From: VXYL01 sp963665195
GTDB taxonomy: Bacteria > Pseudomonadota > Gammaproteobacteria > Pseudomonadales > Azotimanducaceae
NCBI GenBank assembly: GCA_963665195.1
Contig: OY762070.1
Location: forward strand, 744,001-808,000
Length of the DNA: 64,000 bases
Direction: 5' to 3'
The stretch's first letter is position 1. Each line of letters opens with the position of its first letter. A program made the translations under genes and the position numbers. The notes beneath the pieces were generated by a model. The model ran no database searches and had not been told where the DNA came from. It saw nothing but the letters and a program-made list of their open reading frames with translations. Shown here one piece after another: positions 1 to 9,149 of the stretch.

Positions 1-149
1 AGTTCAACCAAAGTTATCCGAGGTTACCCGATTTCCATAACTACTCGGCCAGATGCCGACCGCTTGGCCGCAAGGGATGGCCGAGATGCCGGGGCGATCC
101 GGCTTCGCTCTGGCATCATATGCCACCCACGCCGCACGAGGACGCCGAG

Positions 150-1094
150 ATGGTCCGTCCGTTCGCTGCACGTCGCGCGATGGCGCAGGCACTCGCCGTT
201 GTCGTCCTCTGCGCCACCACCGCCATCACCGGAGCCGCCGACATGTTCGATCAAGTGGAACACCGCTTTGCGCAGAACGGCGACGTGCGTCTGCACTACG
301 CCATCGCAGGACCGGCCGATGCGCCGCTCGCCGTTTTCGTCCATGGCTTCCCGGACTTCTGGTACTCGTGGCGGGAGCAGATGGCCGCGCTGCAAGACCG
401 CTTCCGGGTGGCGGCCATCGACCTGCGCGGATACAACCTGAGCGACAAGCCCGCCGGGGTCGAGAACTACGCGATGCCGCATCTGGTAGACGACGTCGCC
501 GCGGTGATCGCAGCCGAGTCCGCCGAGAGCGCCATCGTCGTCGGCCACGATTGGGGCGGCGCAGTGGCGTGGAACGTGGCCATGCGGCGGCCGGAACTGG
601 TGCGGCTGCTGGTGATCCTGAACCTGCCCCATCCGCGCGGCCTCGCCCGGGAGCTCAGGAGCAACCCGGATCAGCAGCGCAATAGCCAATACGCCTTCAA
701 CTTCCAGAAGCCGGACGCGCACAAGGCGCTGACCGCCGAGGCGCTGGCGCGCTGGGTGCGGGACGACGCTGCCAGGGAGCGCTACGTCGCCGCGTTCGAG
801 CAGTCCGACTTCGAGGCGATGCTGAACTACTACAAGGCGAACTATCCGCGCCCCGACGCCGAAGCCTCGCCGCTCGAACCGGCCTCGCTGCCGAGTGTGC
901 AGTGCCCCGTGCTGATGTTCCACGGCTTGGAGGATCAGGCGCTGCTGCCCGGCGCGTTGAACGACACTTGGCAGTGGATCGATGCCGACCTCACGCTGAT
1001 GACCATTCCCGGCGCCGGCCACTTCGTGCAGCAGGATGCTGCGGAGCAGGTTTCGGCTACCATGAGGGACTGGCTGCTGCGCCGCACGGACTGA
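150..1094 (+). CDS. Exported alpha/beta hydrolase, epoxide-hydrolase-like
   Basis: A 314-residue alpha/beta-hydrolase-fold enzyme. Visible landmarks are the oxyanion HGFP motif, the nucleophile elbow GHDWGG with Asp as nucleophile, and a C-terminal GAGHFVQ carrying the catalytic His. An Asp nucleophile is the pattern of soluble epoxide hydrolases and haloalkane dehalogenases, so an epoxide or halide substrate is likely but cannot be told apart here. The N-terminus has arginines followed by a hydrophobic stretch ending near TGAAD, which looks like a signal peptide, so it probably acts in the periplasm. I chose the ATG at 150 because ACGAGGAC lies just upstream; ATGs at 120 and 180 are also in frame. 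It sits 7 bp before the next gene. Confidence 0.85.
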   Translation: MVRPFAARRAMAQALAVVVLCATTAITGAADMFDQVEHRFAQNGDVRLHYAIAGPADAPLAVFVHGFPDFWYSWREQMAALQDRFRVAAIDLRGYNLSDKPAGVENYAMPHLVDDVAAVIAAESAESAIVVGHDWGGAVAWNVAMRRPELVRLLVILNLPHPRGLARELRSNPDQQRNSQYAFNFQKPDAHKALTAEALARWVRDDAARERYVAAFEQSDFEAMLNYYKANYPRPDAEASPLEPASLPSVQCPVLMFHGLEDQALLPGALNDTWQWIDADLTLMTIPGAGHFVQQDAAEQVSATMRDWLLRRTD

Positions 1095-1101
1095 ACGCGC
1101 G

Positions 1102-1740
1102 ATGCACAGCAGCGGCTTGCGCGGCAGCGACTTCCGCCTGCAGTGGCGTGGCAGCGAAATCTCCCACGGCGAGTTCTTCCGCGACTTCAAGGCCACGACG
1201 CGCCTCGGCCTTGTCGCGCCCAGGCGGACCGAGGGCGCCGGCGCCGTGACCTTCGCGATGGCGAGCGTCACGGCCTTCTACGACCGCTATCGGGAGCGCG
1301 GCGGCGACTTCTTCGCCTACCCGGACTTCTATACGTTCCAACGCACGAACCCAGTGGCAAGCTACGGCTTCTTCGATTTCTGGCCGGACAAGGACGTCCT
1401 TGTGGGCGAAGACCGCAACGCCGCCGCGGCGGCGCTCATCGACCGGGCGGTACACGTGCTGCTTGTTCCCGATCGCCTAGGCGCGGATTGGACCTGCGAG
1501 CCTGTCCACCTCGAAGGTCTACGCCGCAACGTGCGCCGCTGCTTCACCTATGGCGCGGCTGGCCACGTCGAGAACGCGGACCTCGCCATCACCTGCGATC
1601 TTGAACCACTGTCCTCCTACGTCGGCAGGATGTTCACCTCGATCGACGTTCAAGCGCCGCCGCGCAACTCCGAACAGGCCGGCGTGCTCCGCCAGTCCTT
1701 CCGCGAAATCGAGCTGGCGGACGCGCTGTCGCGCCTCTAG
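1102..1740 (+). CDS. Hypothetical protein, 212 aa
   Basis: I do not recognise this family. The product is soluble, rich in aromatic residues (FFAYPDFYTFQ near residue 75, SYGFFDFWPDKDV near 100), with no signal peptide or membrane segment. It follows the alpha/beta hydrolase by 7 bp on the same strand, so the two are probably co-transcribed. Codon use looks like that of the flanking genes and the frame is long and clean, so I take it as real. No catalytic motif is evident. Confidence 0.6.
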   Translation: MHSSGLRGSDFRLQWRGSEISHGEFFRDFKATTRLGLVAPRRTEGAGAVTFAMASVTAFYDRYRERGGDFFAYPDFYTFQRTNPVASYGFFDFWPDKDVLVGEDRNAAAAALIDRAVHVLLVPDRLGADWTCEPVHLEGLRRNVRRCFTYGAAGHVENADLAITCDLEPLSSYVGRMFTSIDVQAPPRNSEQAGVLRQSFREIELADALSRL

Positions 1741-1804
1741 CCTCGACCCCGGGGAAACGGGGGCGGTCGGGCGACCCGCGACGCCTGGGGGCGGATGCCA
1801 GCAG

Positions 1805-2620
1805 TCAGGTTTCCCCGACGGCGCGCAGCCGTTCGCGCAGTTCCGCGATTTCGGTTTGGGCAGCTTCGTATCTGCCCTGCGCGGCGTCGCGGGCCGCTTC
1901 CGCCGCGGCGCAGGCCGCTTCTGCGGCTTGCTGCGCGTCCACCGCTTCGCTATGGGTCGTCAAGGTCTCCCCGGTACGCGCATCCCGCAGCCGGAACTCC
2001 TCCTCCTGCAGGACGAACTCCAGATCCAGCACTCCGCTCCGACGGCCACCACCGGGCGACTCTGCGATCTCCCGGTAGACGCCGTCTGCGCCGAGCGAGA
2101 AGCCGGTGATCGGCTTCTCCCAGTAGCCCTCCGGGTCGAGGATCCAGTACTCGCCGATGCCGAGATCCTGATAGAGGTGACGCTTGTACCAAACGTCGTT
2201 GCGCCAATTGTCGTGGGAGAGGACCTCCGCCACCAGCGCCGGCACCGCGTTCTCCCACACTCGAAAAGACCGACGCCTGGCAGCGGGAGGCAACGGGCAG
2301 AACGCCACGAACAGATCCGGTACCACGGCAGCCCGCGGATTCCCCTCCTCGAACAGCACGGGGACATTGCCCGCGACGATGACGCCGTCGCGGTGCGACA
2401 GTCTCGTCTTGATCGCCTGACGCATGTCGATGCGCACATCCTCATGGTTGAAGCCCGCCGTCGGCATCGAGCTGTCCTCGCAGGGGTAGCCGTCGTCGTC
2501 AAACGCGACCGGCGGCACGAACCGGTAGAGCGCGCGGGCATGGATCTTCGCTAGCGAAGGGCGAGCGAACGCCGCACGCGGGGCGGCGGGGCGGGGGGCC
2601 GTGGCGGGATTGGATTGCAT
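1805..2620 (-). CDS. Uma2 family (DUF820) PD-(D/E)XK-like endonuclease
   Basis: 271 residues. The central part carries the Uma2/DUF820 pattern: VVPDLFVAF, then PALVAEVLS, then YQDLGIGEYWILDPE, a variant restriction-endonuclease-like fold whose acidic residues are in PD and AEV. The C-terminal ~55 residues are an Ala/Glu/Arg-rich helix ending in ELRERL, a probable coiled coil often seen in this family. Uma2 genes are abundant in cyanobacteria and in symbiont or host-associated genomes; their biological role is unsettled. It stands alone, converging with the hypothetical gene upstream. Confidence 0.85.
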   Translation of the reverse strand: MQSNPATAPRPAAPRAAFARPSLAKIHARALYRFVPPVAFDDDGYPCEDSSMPTAGFNHEDVRIDMRQAIKTRLSHRDGVIVAGNVPVLFEEGNPRAAVVPDLFVAFCPLPPAARRRSFRVWENAVPALVAEVLSHDNWRNDVWYKRHLYQDLGIGEYWILDPEGYWEKPITGFSLGADGVYREIAESPGGGRRSGVLDLEFVLQEEEFRLRDARTGETLTTHSEAVDAQQAAEAACAAAEAARDAAQGRYEAAQTEIAELRERLRAVGET

Positions 2621-2928
2621 GGGCGAAACCTATCACAGTGGGATCTCCGAAGCTGGCGCATTGACGGGCGTGCCGCACAACGCGCACCATGCACCATGCG
2701 CCGGGCCGAGCGTGAGGGCGATTGTCCCTAAGACGTGTAGGAAATCGGCTCGATTTCGCGGCCTTGTTTCCACATTTCTTCCACATTTCTCGGCCACCGG
2801 CACACTGCACGGGTTCTCCCCGCGGATTCCCCGGAGTTACAACATGAGGTCGGAATGGCACAGGCGACGGCGCGCGCGGCGATCTGACGACAGTCGACGG
2901 CCGAGCGCACGCCGCACTGGCGGCGGGG
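2621..2928. other. Intergenic stretch, no gene seen
   Basis: 308 bp between the Uma2 gene and the GST gene. It contains an exact 11-bp tandem repeat (TTCCACATTTC at 2768-2778 and 2779-2789) in a locally AT-richer patch. I see no convincing reading frame or hairpin terminator. The region upstream of 2620 must hold the Uma2 promoter. Confidence 0.5.
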
Positions 2929-3543
2929 CTACTGCATGGTGATCGCCGTCTGGAACGCCGGGCGGGCCGCGACGCGCTCCACGTACGCTTTCAGATTCGC
3001 CATCTCGTCGCTGACGCAGCCCAAGCGGTTCGCCATGAAGCAGGCGTGGCCGAGCATCACGTCGGCGGCGGAGAAGTCGCCGATCAGGTAGTCCTTGCCG
3101 GCGAGGGTCTCGTCCACGGGCGCGAGCGACCGCGTCAGTAGCCGCTGCGCCTGGCCGAGCACCGTCTCGTCGCGGCGTTCCGGCGGCAGCAGCAGCGTGT
3201 GGACGATGATGGTGTTGATGGGCGGCATCACCATGCCCTCGCAGTAGTGGAACCACTGCAGATACATGGGGAACGTCGGCGCGTCCGCGGCCGGCTTCAG
3301 GCCGCCGTTCCTGTGCCGCTCCAGGACGTATTCGACGATCGCGCCGGACTCGTAGATGCGCACGTCGCCGTCGTCGTCCAGCACGGGCACGCGGCCGAGC
3401 GGATGGCGGGCGCGGTGCTCGTCGGATTTGAGGTCCTTGGGGTGGAAGGCCATCTTGTTGACCTCGTAGGGCAGCCCCAACTCCTCGAGCAGCCAGATGA
3501 TGCGGCCGGCGCGGGAGTTGGGCGCGAAATGCACTTTCAGCAT
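2929..3543 (-). CDS. Glutathione S-transferase family protein
   Basis: 204 residues, the usual GST length. The N-terminal thioredoxin-like domain has MLKVHFAPNSRAGRIIWLLEELG at the start (catalytic Ser/Asn region around residues 8-10), RVPVLDDDG with the cis-Pro, and the glutathione gamma-glutamyl-binding YESGAIVEY. The C-terminal helical domain has the conserved N-capping/hydrophobic staple pattern in LIGDFSAADVML. Start at 3543 is supported by AAGGAG upstream, although the frame is open further. The adjacent CoA-transferase on the same strand lies upstream, so the pair may be co-transcribed. The substrate cannot be told. Confidence 0.9.
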   Translation of the reverse strand: MLKVHFAPNSRAGRIIWLLEELGLPYEVNKMAFHPKDLKSDEHRARHPLGRVPVLDDDGDVRIYESGAIVEYVLERHRNGGLKPAADAPTFPMYLQWFHYCEGMVMPPINTIIVHTLLLPPERRDETVLGQAQRLLTRSLAPVDETLAGKDYLIGDFSAADVMLGHACFMANRLGCVSDEMANLKAYVERVAARPAFQTAITMQ

Positions 3544-3616
3544 GGTCTCTCCTTCTCGGTTGACTCGGTGGAACGCGGGCGGCGCCCGGCGGACGCGCGC
3601 GATGCTAACAGCCCGC

Positions 3617-6037
3617 TCAGACGATGGCCCCCGCGGCGAAGACCGCGGACACGTCTGCCTCGGACATGCCGAGCACATCCGTCAGCACCTCGAAACTGTG
3701 CTCGCCGAGCATGGGCGCGGGGCCGCGCGGGCCGTGGTCGTAGCCGGCGATGCGGTACTGGTGGCCGGCGTAGGGCACGCGGCCCATCTCGCCGTGCTCG
3801 TGGCGGCGGTAGAAGTCGCGGTGCCGGTACTGCGGGTCCCGGAGCAGGTCGCTGGAGCGCTGCACCTTGCCGGCGGGAACGCCGCCAGCCTGAAGTTCCG
3901 CCTCTGCCTCTTGCGGCGTGCGCTGCGCCGTCCAGGCACCGATGCGCGAGTCGATCGCGTCGTGCGCGGCGAGGCGGGCTTCGTTGGTTGGGTAGGCCCC
4001 TCCGTCCAAGCTGCCGACCACGGCGCACAGACCTGCCCACTGCGCATCCGTCTCTACGGCGATGGCCAGCCACTGATCCTCGCCGCGGCACGGATAGCAT
4101 CCCTGGGGCGCGGCGAAGGCGCTGCGGTTGCCGAGGCGCGTCGCGGCTCGGCCGTTCGCCTGCCAGTCCAGTATCTCGGGGCCCATGAAGTGCAGCGACG
4201 CTTCGAGCTGCGCCAAGTCGATGCAGCAACCCTCGCCCGTGCGCCGCTTGCGATCCAGGGCCGCGGCCAGGATCGTGGTGACGAAGCGCGGCGCGATGGT
4301 GTCCGTGTAGGCGGTCCACGGGCCGCTTGGCGGCATATCCGGCCAGCCGGTGACTTCGTAGAAGCCGGCGATTGCGGCCGCATGGTAGCCGTAGCCGGCC
4401 AGGCTTCGCGCCGGTCCCGTCTGGCCCATGAGGCAGGTGCTCACCATGATGATGCCAGGGTTCAGTTCGCGCACGCTGGCGTAATCGAGACCCATGCGCG
4501 TCATGGCGCCCGGCGCGAAGCTCTCGATCAGCACATCCGCCCAGCCGATCAGGCGCTTCGCGACTTCGAGGCCCTCGGCGACTTTCATGTCGAGCGCGAG
4601 GCTCAGCTTCGAGGTATTGAAGTCGCCGAAGAACTGCGAGCGGTTCCAGCCGGGCTCGGCGTCTTTGAACGGTGCGCCTCCCCGCAGCACGTCGGGGCGG
4701 TTCTCCGACTCCACGCGCACCACTGTCGCGCCATGGTCCGCCAGGAACTTCGACGAGATCGGCCCGACGCCCACCCAGGCGAAGTCCGCCACCTTTATGC
4801 CGTCGTAGGGCAGGGGCGCGGCCGGCTGCGCGGGCCGCATTGCGGGCCGCTGCGCCTCGTCGCGCAAAGCGGCGCGAATCGCCTGCCCATGGGCATCGAG
4901 CGCCGGCGCTTCGCGGCGCACCGAAAGGAGCGGCTCCCCGCCGGGAACGCTACGCGCCCAGAGTCCCGGCGCGCGCAATCGCTTGCCGCCGGGCAGCGCG
5001 ACATCGCGCCAGTACTCCCTCGCTGCCAGATGATCGAGTTCGAGAAGCTCGGCGGGCGTGCCCACAGGCGCCAGCGTGATGCCCTTCGCGATGCCGAACT
5101 CGAAGAGTTCCACTTTGCCGTGCCTGGCGAAGAACCGGCGCAGGAGCGCCACCATTTCCTCGATGGTCCAAGGCGACTTCACCGTCGGGTCCCGCAGGCT
5201 GTCGTCGAACGCCTCCCAATCCGCGCCGCGCACCGAGGCATCGAGCACGCCGTCGGCGATCATCCAATCGAGCAGGCCAAGCACCACCCGCGAGACCGGC
5301 AGCGCGACGATGTAGCCGTCGCGGCAAGGGTGTACCAGCTCGAGGCCCGCCATCAGCGAGCCGCCGCGCTCGAAGTCGAACCCCTGGATGGCATGGGCAT
5401 CCATCGCTTGCAGCATGGTCCAGGTCATCGCGCACTGCGCCGAAAGGTCAACGAACTGTCCGCCACCCGTGCGCAGCATCCGCGCGTGCGCCGCCATCGC
5501 GGCGACCGCGGCCTCGGCCCCCGTGTGCCGCCAAACCTGCGGCACGCTGACGCGAATCGGCGCCCGGTCGGGCGGGCCTTGCAGCGACACCGGCCCGCCG
5601 AGCGCAGCCACCACGAGGTCGTTGCCGAGTTGCGCTGCGCGCGGGCCGTCGCTGCCGAACGGCGAGATGCGCACATGCACCAGGCGCGGGTTGACGTCCT
5701 GCACGACGTCGCGGTCGATGCCGAATGCGGCGAGCGTACCCGGCGGCCAAGACTCGAAAAGGAAGTCGGCGGACGCGATGAGCGCTTGCAGCACGGCGCG
5801 CTCGGCCGCGCCGCCGTCGGGGTCGATCACGATGGAGCGCTTGTTGCGATTGAAGGCATGGAAGGAGAGGCTCGTCGGGTCGCCCGCCACCGCCCCGTCG
5901 AACGGCGGAACCCGCCGCGCTGCGCTGCCGCCCGGAGTTTCGACACGGATGACATCGGCGCCCAGATCCGCAAGCAGCATGGGGCCGAGCTCCCCCCGCT
6001 CGTCGGTAAAGTCCAGTACCCGGTACGGCTCCAGCAT
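3617..6037 (-). CDS. Double-domain class III CoA-transferase (CaiB/BaiF)
   Basis: 806 residues, about twice the ~400-residue size of a normal family III CoA-transferase. Two complete CaiB/BaiF halves are fused: the first starts MLEPYRVLDFTDERG and the second near residue 400 with IKVADFAWVGVGPISS. Each half keeps its own GADVIRVE or GATVVRVE strand and a candidate catalytic Asp (QFVDLSAQ in the first, GCCIDLAQ in the second). These enzymes move CoA between organic acids such as carnitine, formate/oxalate or bile acids; the substrate here is unknown. I place the start at 6037 where family similarity begins, though an ATG exists at 6100. It is transcribed toward the GST gene. A second paralogue lies at 59478. 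Confidence 0.9.
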   Translation of the reverse strand: MLEPYRVLDFTDERGELGPMLLADLGADVIRVETPGGSAARRVPPFDGAVAGDPTSLSFHAFNRNKRSIVIDPDGGAAERAVLQALIASADFLFESWPPGTLAAFGIDRDVVQDVNPRLVHVRISPFGSDGPRAAQLGNDLVVAALGGPVSLQGPPDRAPIRVSVPQVWRHTGAEAAVAAMAAHARMLRTGGGQFVDLSAQCAMTWTMLQAMDAHAIQGFDFERGGSLMAGLELVHPCRDGYIVALPVSRVVLGLLDWMIADGVLDASVRGADWEAFDDSLRDPTVKSPWTIEEMVALLRRFFARHGKVELFEFGIAKGITLAPVGTPAELLELDHLAAREYWRDVALPGGKRLRAPGLWARSVPGGEPLLSVRREAPALDAHGQAIRAALRDEAQRPAMRPAQPAAPLPYDGIKVADFAWVGVGPISSKFLADHGATVVRVESENRPDVLRGGAPFKDAEPGWNRSQFFGDFNTSKLSLALDMKVAEGLEVAKRLIGWADVLIESFAPGAMTRMGLDYASVRELNPGIIMVSTCLMGQTGPARSLAGYGYHAAAIAGFYEVTGWPDMPPSGPWTAYTDTIAPRFVTTILAAALDRKRRTGEGCCIDLAQLEASLHFMGPEILDWQANGRAATRLGNRSAFAAPQGCYPCRGEDQWLAIAVETDAQWAGLCAVVGSLDGGAYPTNEARLAAHDAIDSRIGAWTAQRTPQEAEAELQAGGVPAGKVQRSSDLLRDPQYRHRDFYRRHEHGEMGRVPYAGHQYRIAGYDHGPRGPAPMLGEHSFEVLTDVLGMSEADVSAVFAAGAIV

Positions 6038-6157
6038 CCCGCCTCCAACCCAGTGGCGCGCGGAGCATACCCCGCACGACGGCAGCGGCGTGCGCGGCAA
6101 CGGCCGATTGCGCGCCGATTGCAGGACCGTCGCGTTTTCCGGTTAACTTCGCCGTCC

Positions 6158-8050
6158 ATGAAGATTGCCGCCACCGCCGTCGTCCTTGCGCTCGCCGCGC
6201 CCTGCATCGCGGGCGAGCAGGCGGTGCCCGATGGCGGCATGTACGACGCTTCCGGCCCCGGCTACCACCACGGCTTCTCGTTCTTCCGGGAACTGCGCTA
6301 CCCGCCGGGGTACGAGCACTTCGACTACGTCAACCCCGACGCCCCGATCGGCGGCGATCTGGTGCTGCCGGTGGTCGGTACGTTCAACAGCTTCACGCCG
6401 TGGATCCAGAAAGGCATCGACCCGGCCGGCTACGGCTTCGTCGGCGCCGGCATCTTCCTCTTCGACCGCATCCTGGAGCCGAGCGACGACGACGCCTCGG
6501 CGCAGTACGCGCGCCTCGGCGAGATGGAGGCGGCGCCGGACTACAGCTGGTTCAAGGTGCGCATCCACCCGGATGCCCGCTGGCACGACGGCGTGCCCAT
6601 AACGCCTGCCGACATCCTCTACACCGTCAACTTCTGCGTGCAGGACGCCTCGGCGGCCATCCGCACCGGCCTCGCGCATTTCGGCCGCGCCGAGCAGGTG
6701 GGCGAGCGGGAGGTGAAGATCTACATCACCGACCCCGCCTTCCGGAACCCGGCGGCGGGCCTCAGCGTCGGCCACCTGCCGATCCTCCCGGCGCACTACT
6801 GGGCCACGCGCGACATCGGCAAGACCACCGTCGAGCCGCCGCTGGGCAGCGGGCCGTACCGCATCGCGTCGTTCGAGCTCGGCCGCCGCATCGTCTACGA
6901 GCGGGTACCCGACTACTGGGGCTGGGACGTGCCTTCGGTGCGGGGCAAGTACAACTTCGAGCGCATCATCTTCGAGTACTTCCGCGACAACACCGTCGCC
7001 CGCGAGGCGGCCAAGAAGGGCATCGTCACCTTCCGCGGCGAAGGCGTCGCCAAGGACTGGGCCACCTCCTACGAGGACTTCCCGCCGCGCGACGACGGCT
7101 ACTTCAAGCTGGAACTCGCCGAGCGGCGCAACATCACCGCCATGGCCTCCGCCATCGTCATCAACACCCGCCGCGAGCGCTTCCAGGACCCCCGCGTGCG
7201 CCAAGCGCTGCTCTACGCCTACGACTTCGAGTGGATCAACCGCGTGCAGCACTTCGGCTTCTACCGGCGGGTGGACAGCTTCTTCGACAACTCGGAGCTC
7301 GAAGCCACGGAGATTCCTACGGGCCTCGAACGCGATCTGTTGGACGAGTTCAGGGGCGAACTGCCGCCGGAACTCTTCACCACGGCGTTCGAGATCCCGG
7401 CCTCCGACGGCCGCGGGATGAACCGAGAGAACATGCTGAAGGCGCAGGCGCTGTTCGCCGAAGCCGGCTGGCGGGTGGTGGACGAGCGGCTGGTGAACGA
7501 CGAGGGCGAGCAGTTCGCCTTCGAGTTCCTCGCCCGCAACCCGGCAGAGGAACGCTCCGCCCTGCCCTTCACCGCAGCGCTCAGGCGTCTCGGCATCGAT
7601 GCCAGCGTGCGCACTGTGGACCCGACCCAGTTCCGCGCCCGGCTGCGCGGCTTCGCCTACGACGCGGCGATCAACGACTATTGGGCGACGCCGACTCTCG
7701 GCACGTATCTCAAGTCCTTCTTCCACTCCTCCGGAGCCGATGCCCCGTTCACGGAGAACTGGGCCGGCATCCGCAGCCCGGCGGTGGACTCGCTGGTGGC
7801 CCGGGCGCTCACCACCTACGACCGGGAAGAGCTGTACGCCACTGGCCGCGCCCTGGACCGCGTGCTGCTGCACGGCTACTACATGATCCCCATGCAGATC
7901 GAGAGCGGCATGCGGTGGACGTACTGGGACCGCTTCGGGCGCCCGGCCAAGTCCTCCCGCTACCGGCACCATTCGTTCCCGGAGACTTGGTGGATCGACC
8001 CGCAGAAGGATGCCGCGGTGACCGAGTACCTGCGCACGCGAGAAGGCTGA
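6158..8050 (+). CDS. yejA: ABC transporter periplasmic oligopeptide-binding protein, YejA-like
   Basis: 630 residues, the large size typical of YejA. It begins with a signal peptide (MKIAATAVVLALAAPCIAG) followed by the YejA-type opening GFSFFRELRYPPGYEHFDYVNP and a family 5 solute-binding core (DARWHDGVPITPADILYTV; GSGPYRIASFELGRRIVYER). YejA with YejB, YejE and YejF imports microcin C and peptides in Enterobacteria. The start at 6158 is the only one that gives the signal peptide. It heads an operon with yejB 6 bp downstream. The upstream open frame running back to 3497 is antisense to the CoA-transferase and is not coding. Confidence 0.92.
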   Translation: MKIAATAVVLALAAPCIAGEQAVPDGGMYDASGPGYHHGFSFFRELRYPPGYEHFDYVNPDAPIGGDLVLPVVGTFNSFTPWIQKGIDPAGYGFVGAGIFLFDRILEPSDDDASAQYARLGEMEAAPDYSWFKVRIHPDARWHDGVPITPADILYTVNFCVQDASAAIRTGLAHFGRAEQVGEREVKIYITDPAFRNPAAGLSVGHLPILPAHYWATRDIGKTTVEPPLGSGPYRIASFELGRRIVYERVPDYWGWDVPSVRGKYNFERIIFEYFRDNTVAREAAKKGIVTFRGEGVAKDWATSYEDFPPRDDGYFKLELAERRNITAMASAIVINTRRERFQDPRVRQALLYAYDFEWINRVQHFGFYRRVDSFFDNSELEATEIPTGLERDLLDEFRGELPPELFTTAFEIPASDGRGMNRENMLKAQALFAEAGWRVVDERLVNDEGEQFAFEFLARNPAEERSALPFTAALRRLGIDASVRTVDPTQFRARLRGFAYDAAINDYWATPTLGTYLKSFFHSSGADAPFTENWAGIRSPAVDSLVARALTTYDREELYATGRALDRVLLHGYYMIPMQIESGMRWTYWDRFGRPAKSSRYRHHSFPETWWIDPQKDAAVTEYLRTREG

Positions 8051-8056
8051 GCGCGA

Positions 8057-9148
8057 ATGGGACGCTACGTTCTGCGCCGTCTGGCGCTGATGGTGCCGAC
8101 GCTCATCGGCATCATGATTATCAATTTCATGATCGTGCAGCTCGCCCCCGGCGGGCCCATCGACCTCATCATCGAACAGATGATGAGCGGCTCGAGCGGC
8201 GCCCTCTCGACCCGCGGCGCCGGCGCGAGCATGGATGTGGGCGCGAGTTCGGTGATGGACTCCAGCGGCCGGGACGCCGCCTCGCGGGGCCTTGATCCGG
8301 ACCTGTTGGCCGACCTCGAAAAGCAGTTCGGCTTCGACAAGCCCCTGCACGAGCGTTTCCTCACCATGATGGGCGGCTACTTGCGGCTCGACTTCGGCGA
8401 GAGCTTCTACCAGGACCGGCCGGTGCTCGACCTGCTCCTCGAAAGGCTCCCGGTGTCGATGTCCCTCGGCCTGTGGTCGATGCTGCTGATCTACCTGATC
8501 TCGGTTCCCCTCGGCGTGCGCAAGGCGGTCAAGAACGGCACGCGTTTCGATGCCTGGAGCAGCGCGGTGATCTTCGTCGGCTATGCGGTGCCCGGTTTCC
8601 TGTTCGCCGTGGTGCTCATCATCGTATTCGCTGGCGGCAGCTATTTCGATTGGTTTCCGCTGCGCGGCCTAGTCAGCGACGATTTCGCTGAACTCTCCCT
8701 GCTCGGCAAGATCGGCGACTACTTCTGGCACCTCGCCCTGCCCATCGCCGCGCTCACCATCGGCGGCTTCGCAACGCTCACCATGCTCACCAAGAACTCC
8801 TTCCTCGAAGAGATCAGCAAGCAGTTCGTCCTCACCGCCCGTGCCAAGGGCCTCTCCGAAGGCCGCGTGCTCTACGGCCATGTCTTCCGCAACGCCATGC
8901 TGATCGTCATCGCCGGCTTCCCGGCGGCGCTCATCGGCATCCTGTTCACCGGCTCGCTCCTGATCGAGGTGATCTTCAGCCTGGACGGCATCGGCCTACT
9001 CGGCTTCGAGGCCGTGATCTCGCGCGACTACCCGATCATGTTCGGCACCCTCTTCATCTTCACCGTGATCGGGCTGATGCTGCAGCTCATCGGCGACATC
9101 ACCTACACGCTGGTGGATCCGCGCATCGACTTCGAGGCAAGGGGCTGA
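8057..9148 (+). CDS. yejB: ABC transporter inner-membrane permease, YejB-like
   Basis: 363 residues with the DppB/YejB layout: first membrane segment at residues ~9-30 (LALMVPTLIGIMIINFMIV), a long periplasmic loop of ~100 residues, then five further membrane segments. The permease-coupling EAA loop is visible as FVLTARAKGLSEGRVLYGHVFRN. The long loop with a Ser/Gly-rich insertion (residues ~45-75) is characteristic of YejB rather than DppB. The gene follows yejA by 6 bp and precedes yejE by one base, so the three are one transcript. Confidence 0.92.
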   Translation: MGRYVLRRLALMVPTLIGIMIINFMIVQLAPGGPIDLIIEQMMSGSSGALSTRGAGASMDVGASSVMDSSGRDAASRGLDPDLLADLEKQFGFDKPLHERFLTMMGGYLRLDFGESFYQDRPVLDLLLERLPVSMSLGLWSMLLIYLISVPLGVRKAVKNGTRFDAWSSAVIFVGYAVPGFLFAVVLIIVFAGGSYFDWFPLRGLVSDDFAELSLLGKIGDYFWHLALPIAALTIGGFATLTMLTKNSFLEEISKQFVLTARAKGLSEGRVLYGHVFRNAMLIVIAGFPAALIGILFTGSLLIEVIFSLDGIGLLGFEAVISRDYPIMFGTLFIFTVIGLMLQLIGDITYTLVDPRIDFEARG

Positions 9149-9149
9149 T

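Noticed and set aside
1..149. Search for a gene at the left edge
   Set aside because: No frame with protein-like composition; it probably holds the promoter of the alpha/beta hydrolase gene.
2768..2789. Tandem 11-bp repeat as a possible replication or plasmid iteron
   Set aside because: Just two units and no replication gene nearby.
3497..6157. Long open frame in front of yejA, extending its coding region by 887 codons
   Set aside because: It is antisense to the CoA-transferase, its composition is Arg/Ala/Gly-rich noise, and YejA similarity with a signal peptide begins only at 6158.
6143..8350. Open frame of 735 codons opposite yejA and yejB
   Set aside because: High-GC shadow: no recognisable domain, while the plus strand carries an excellent YejA match over the same bases.
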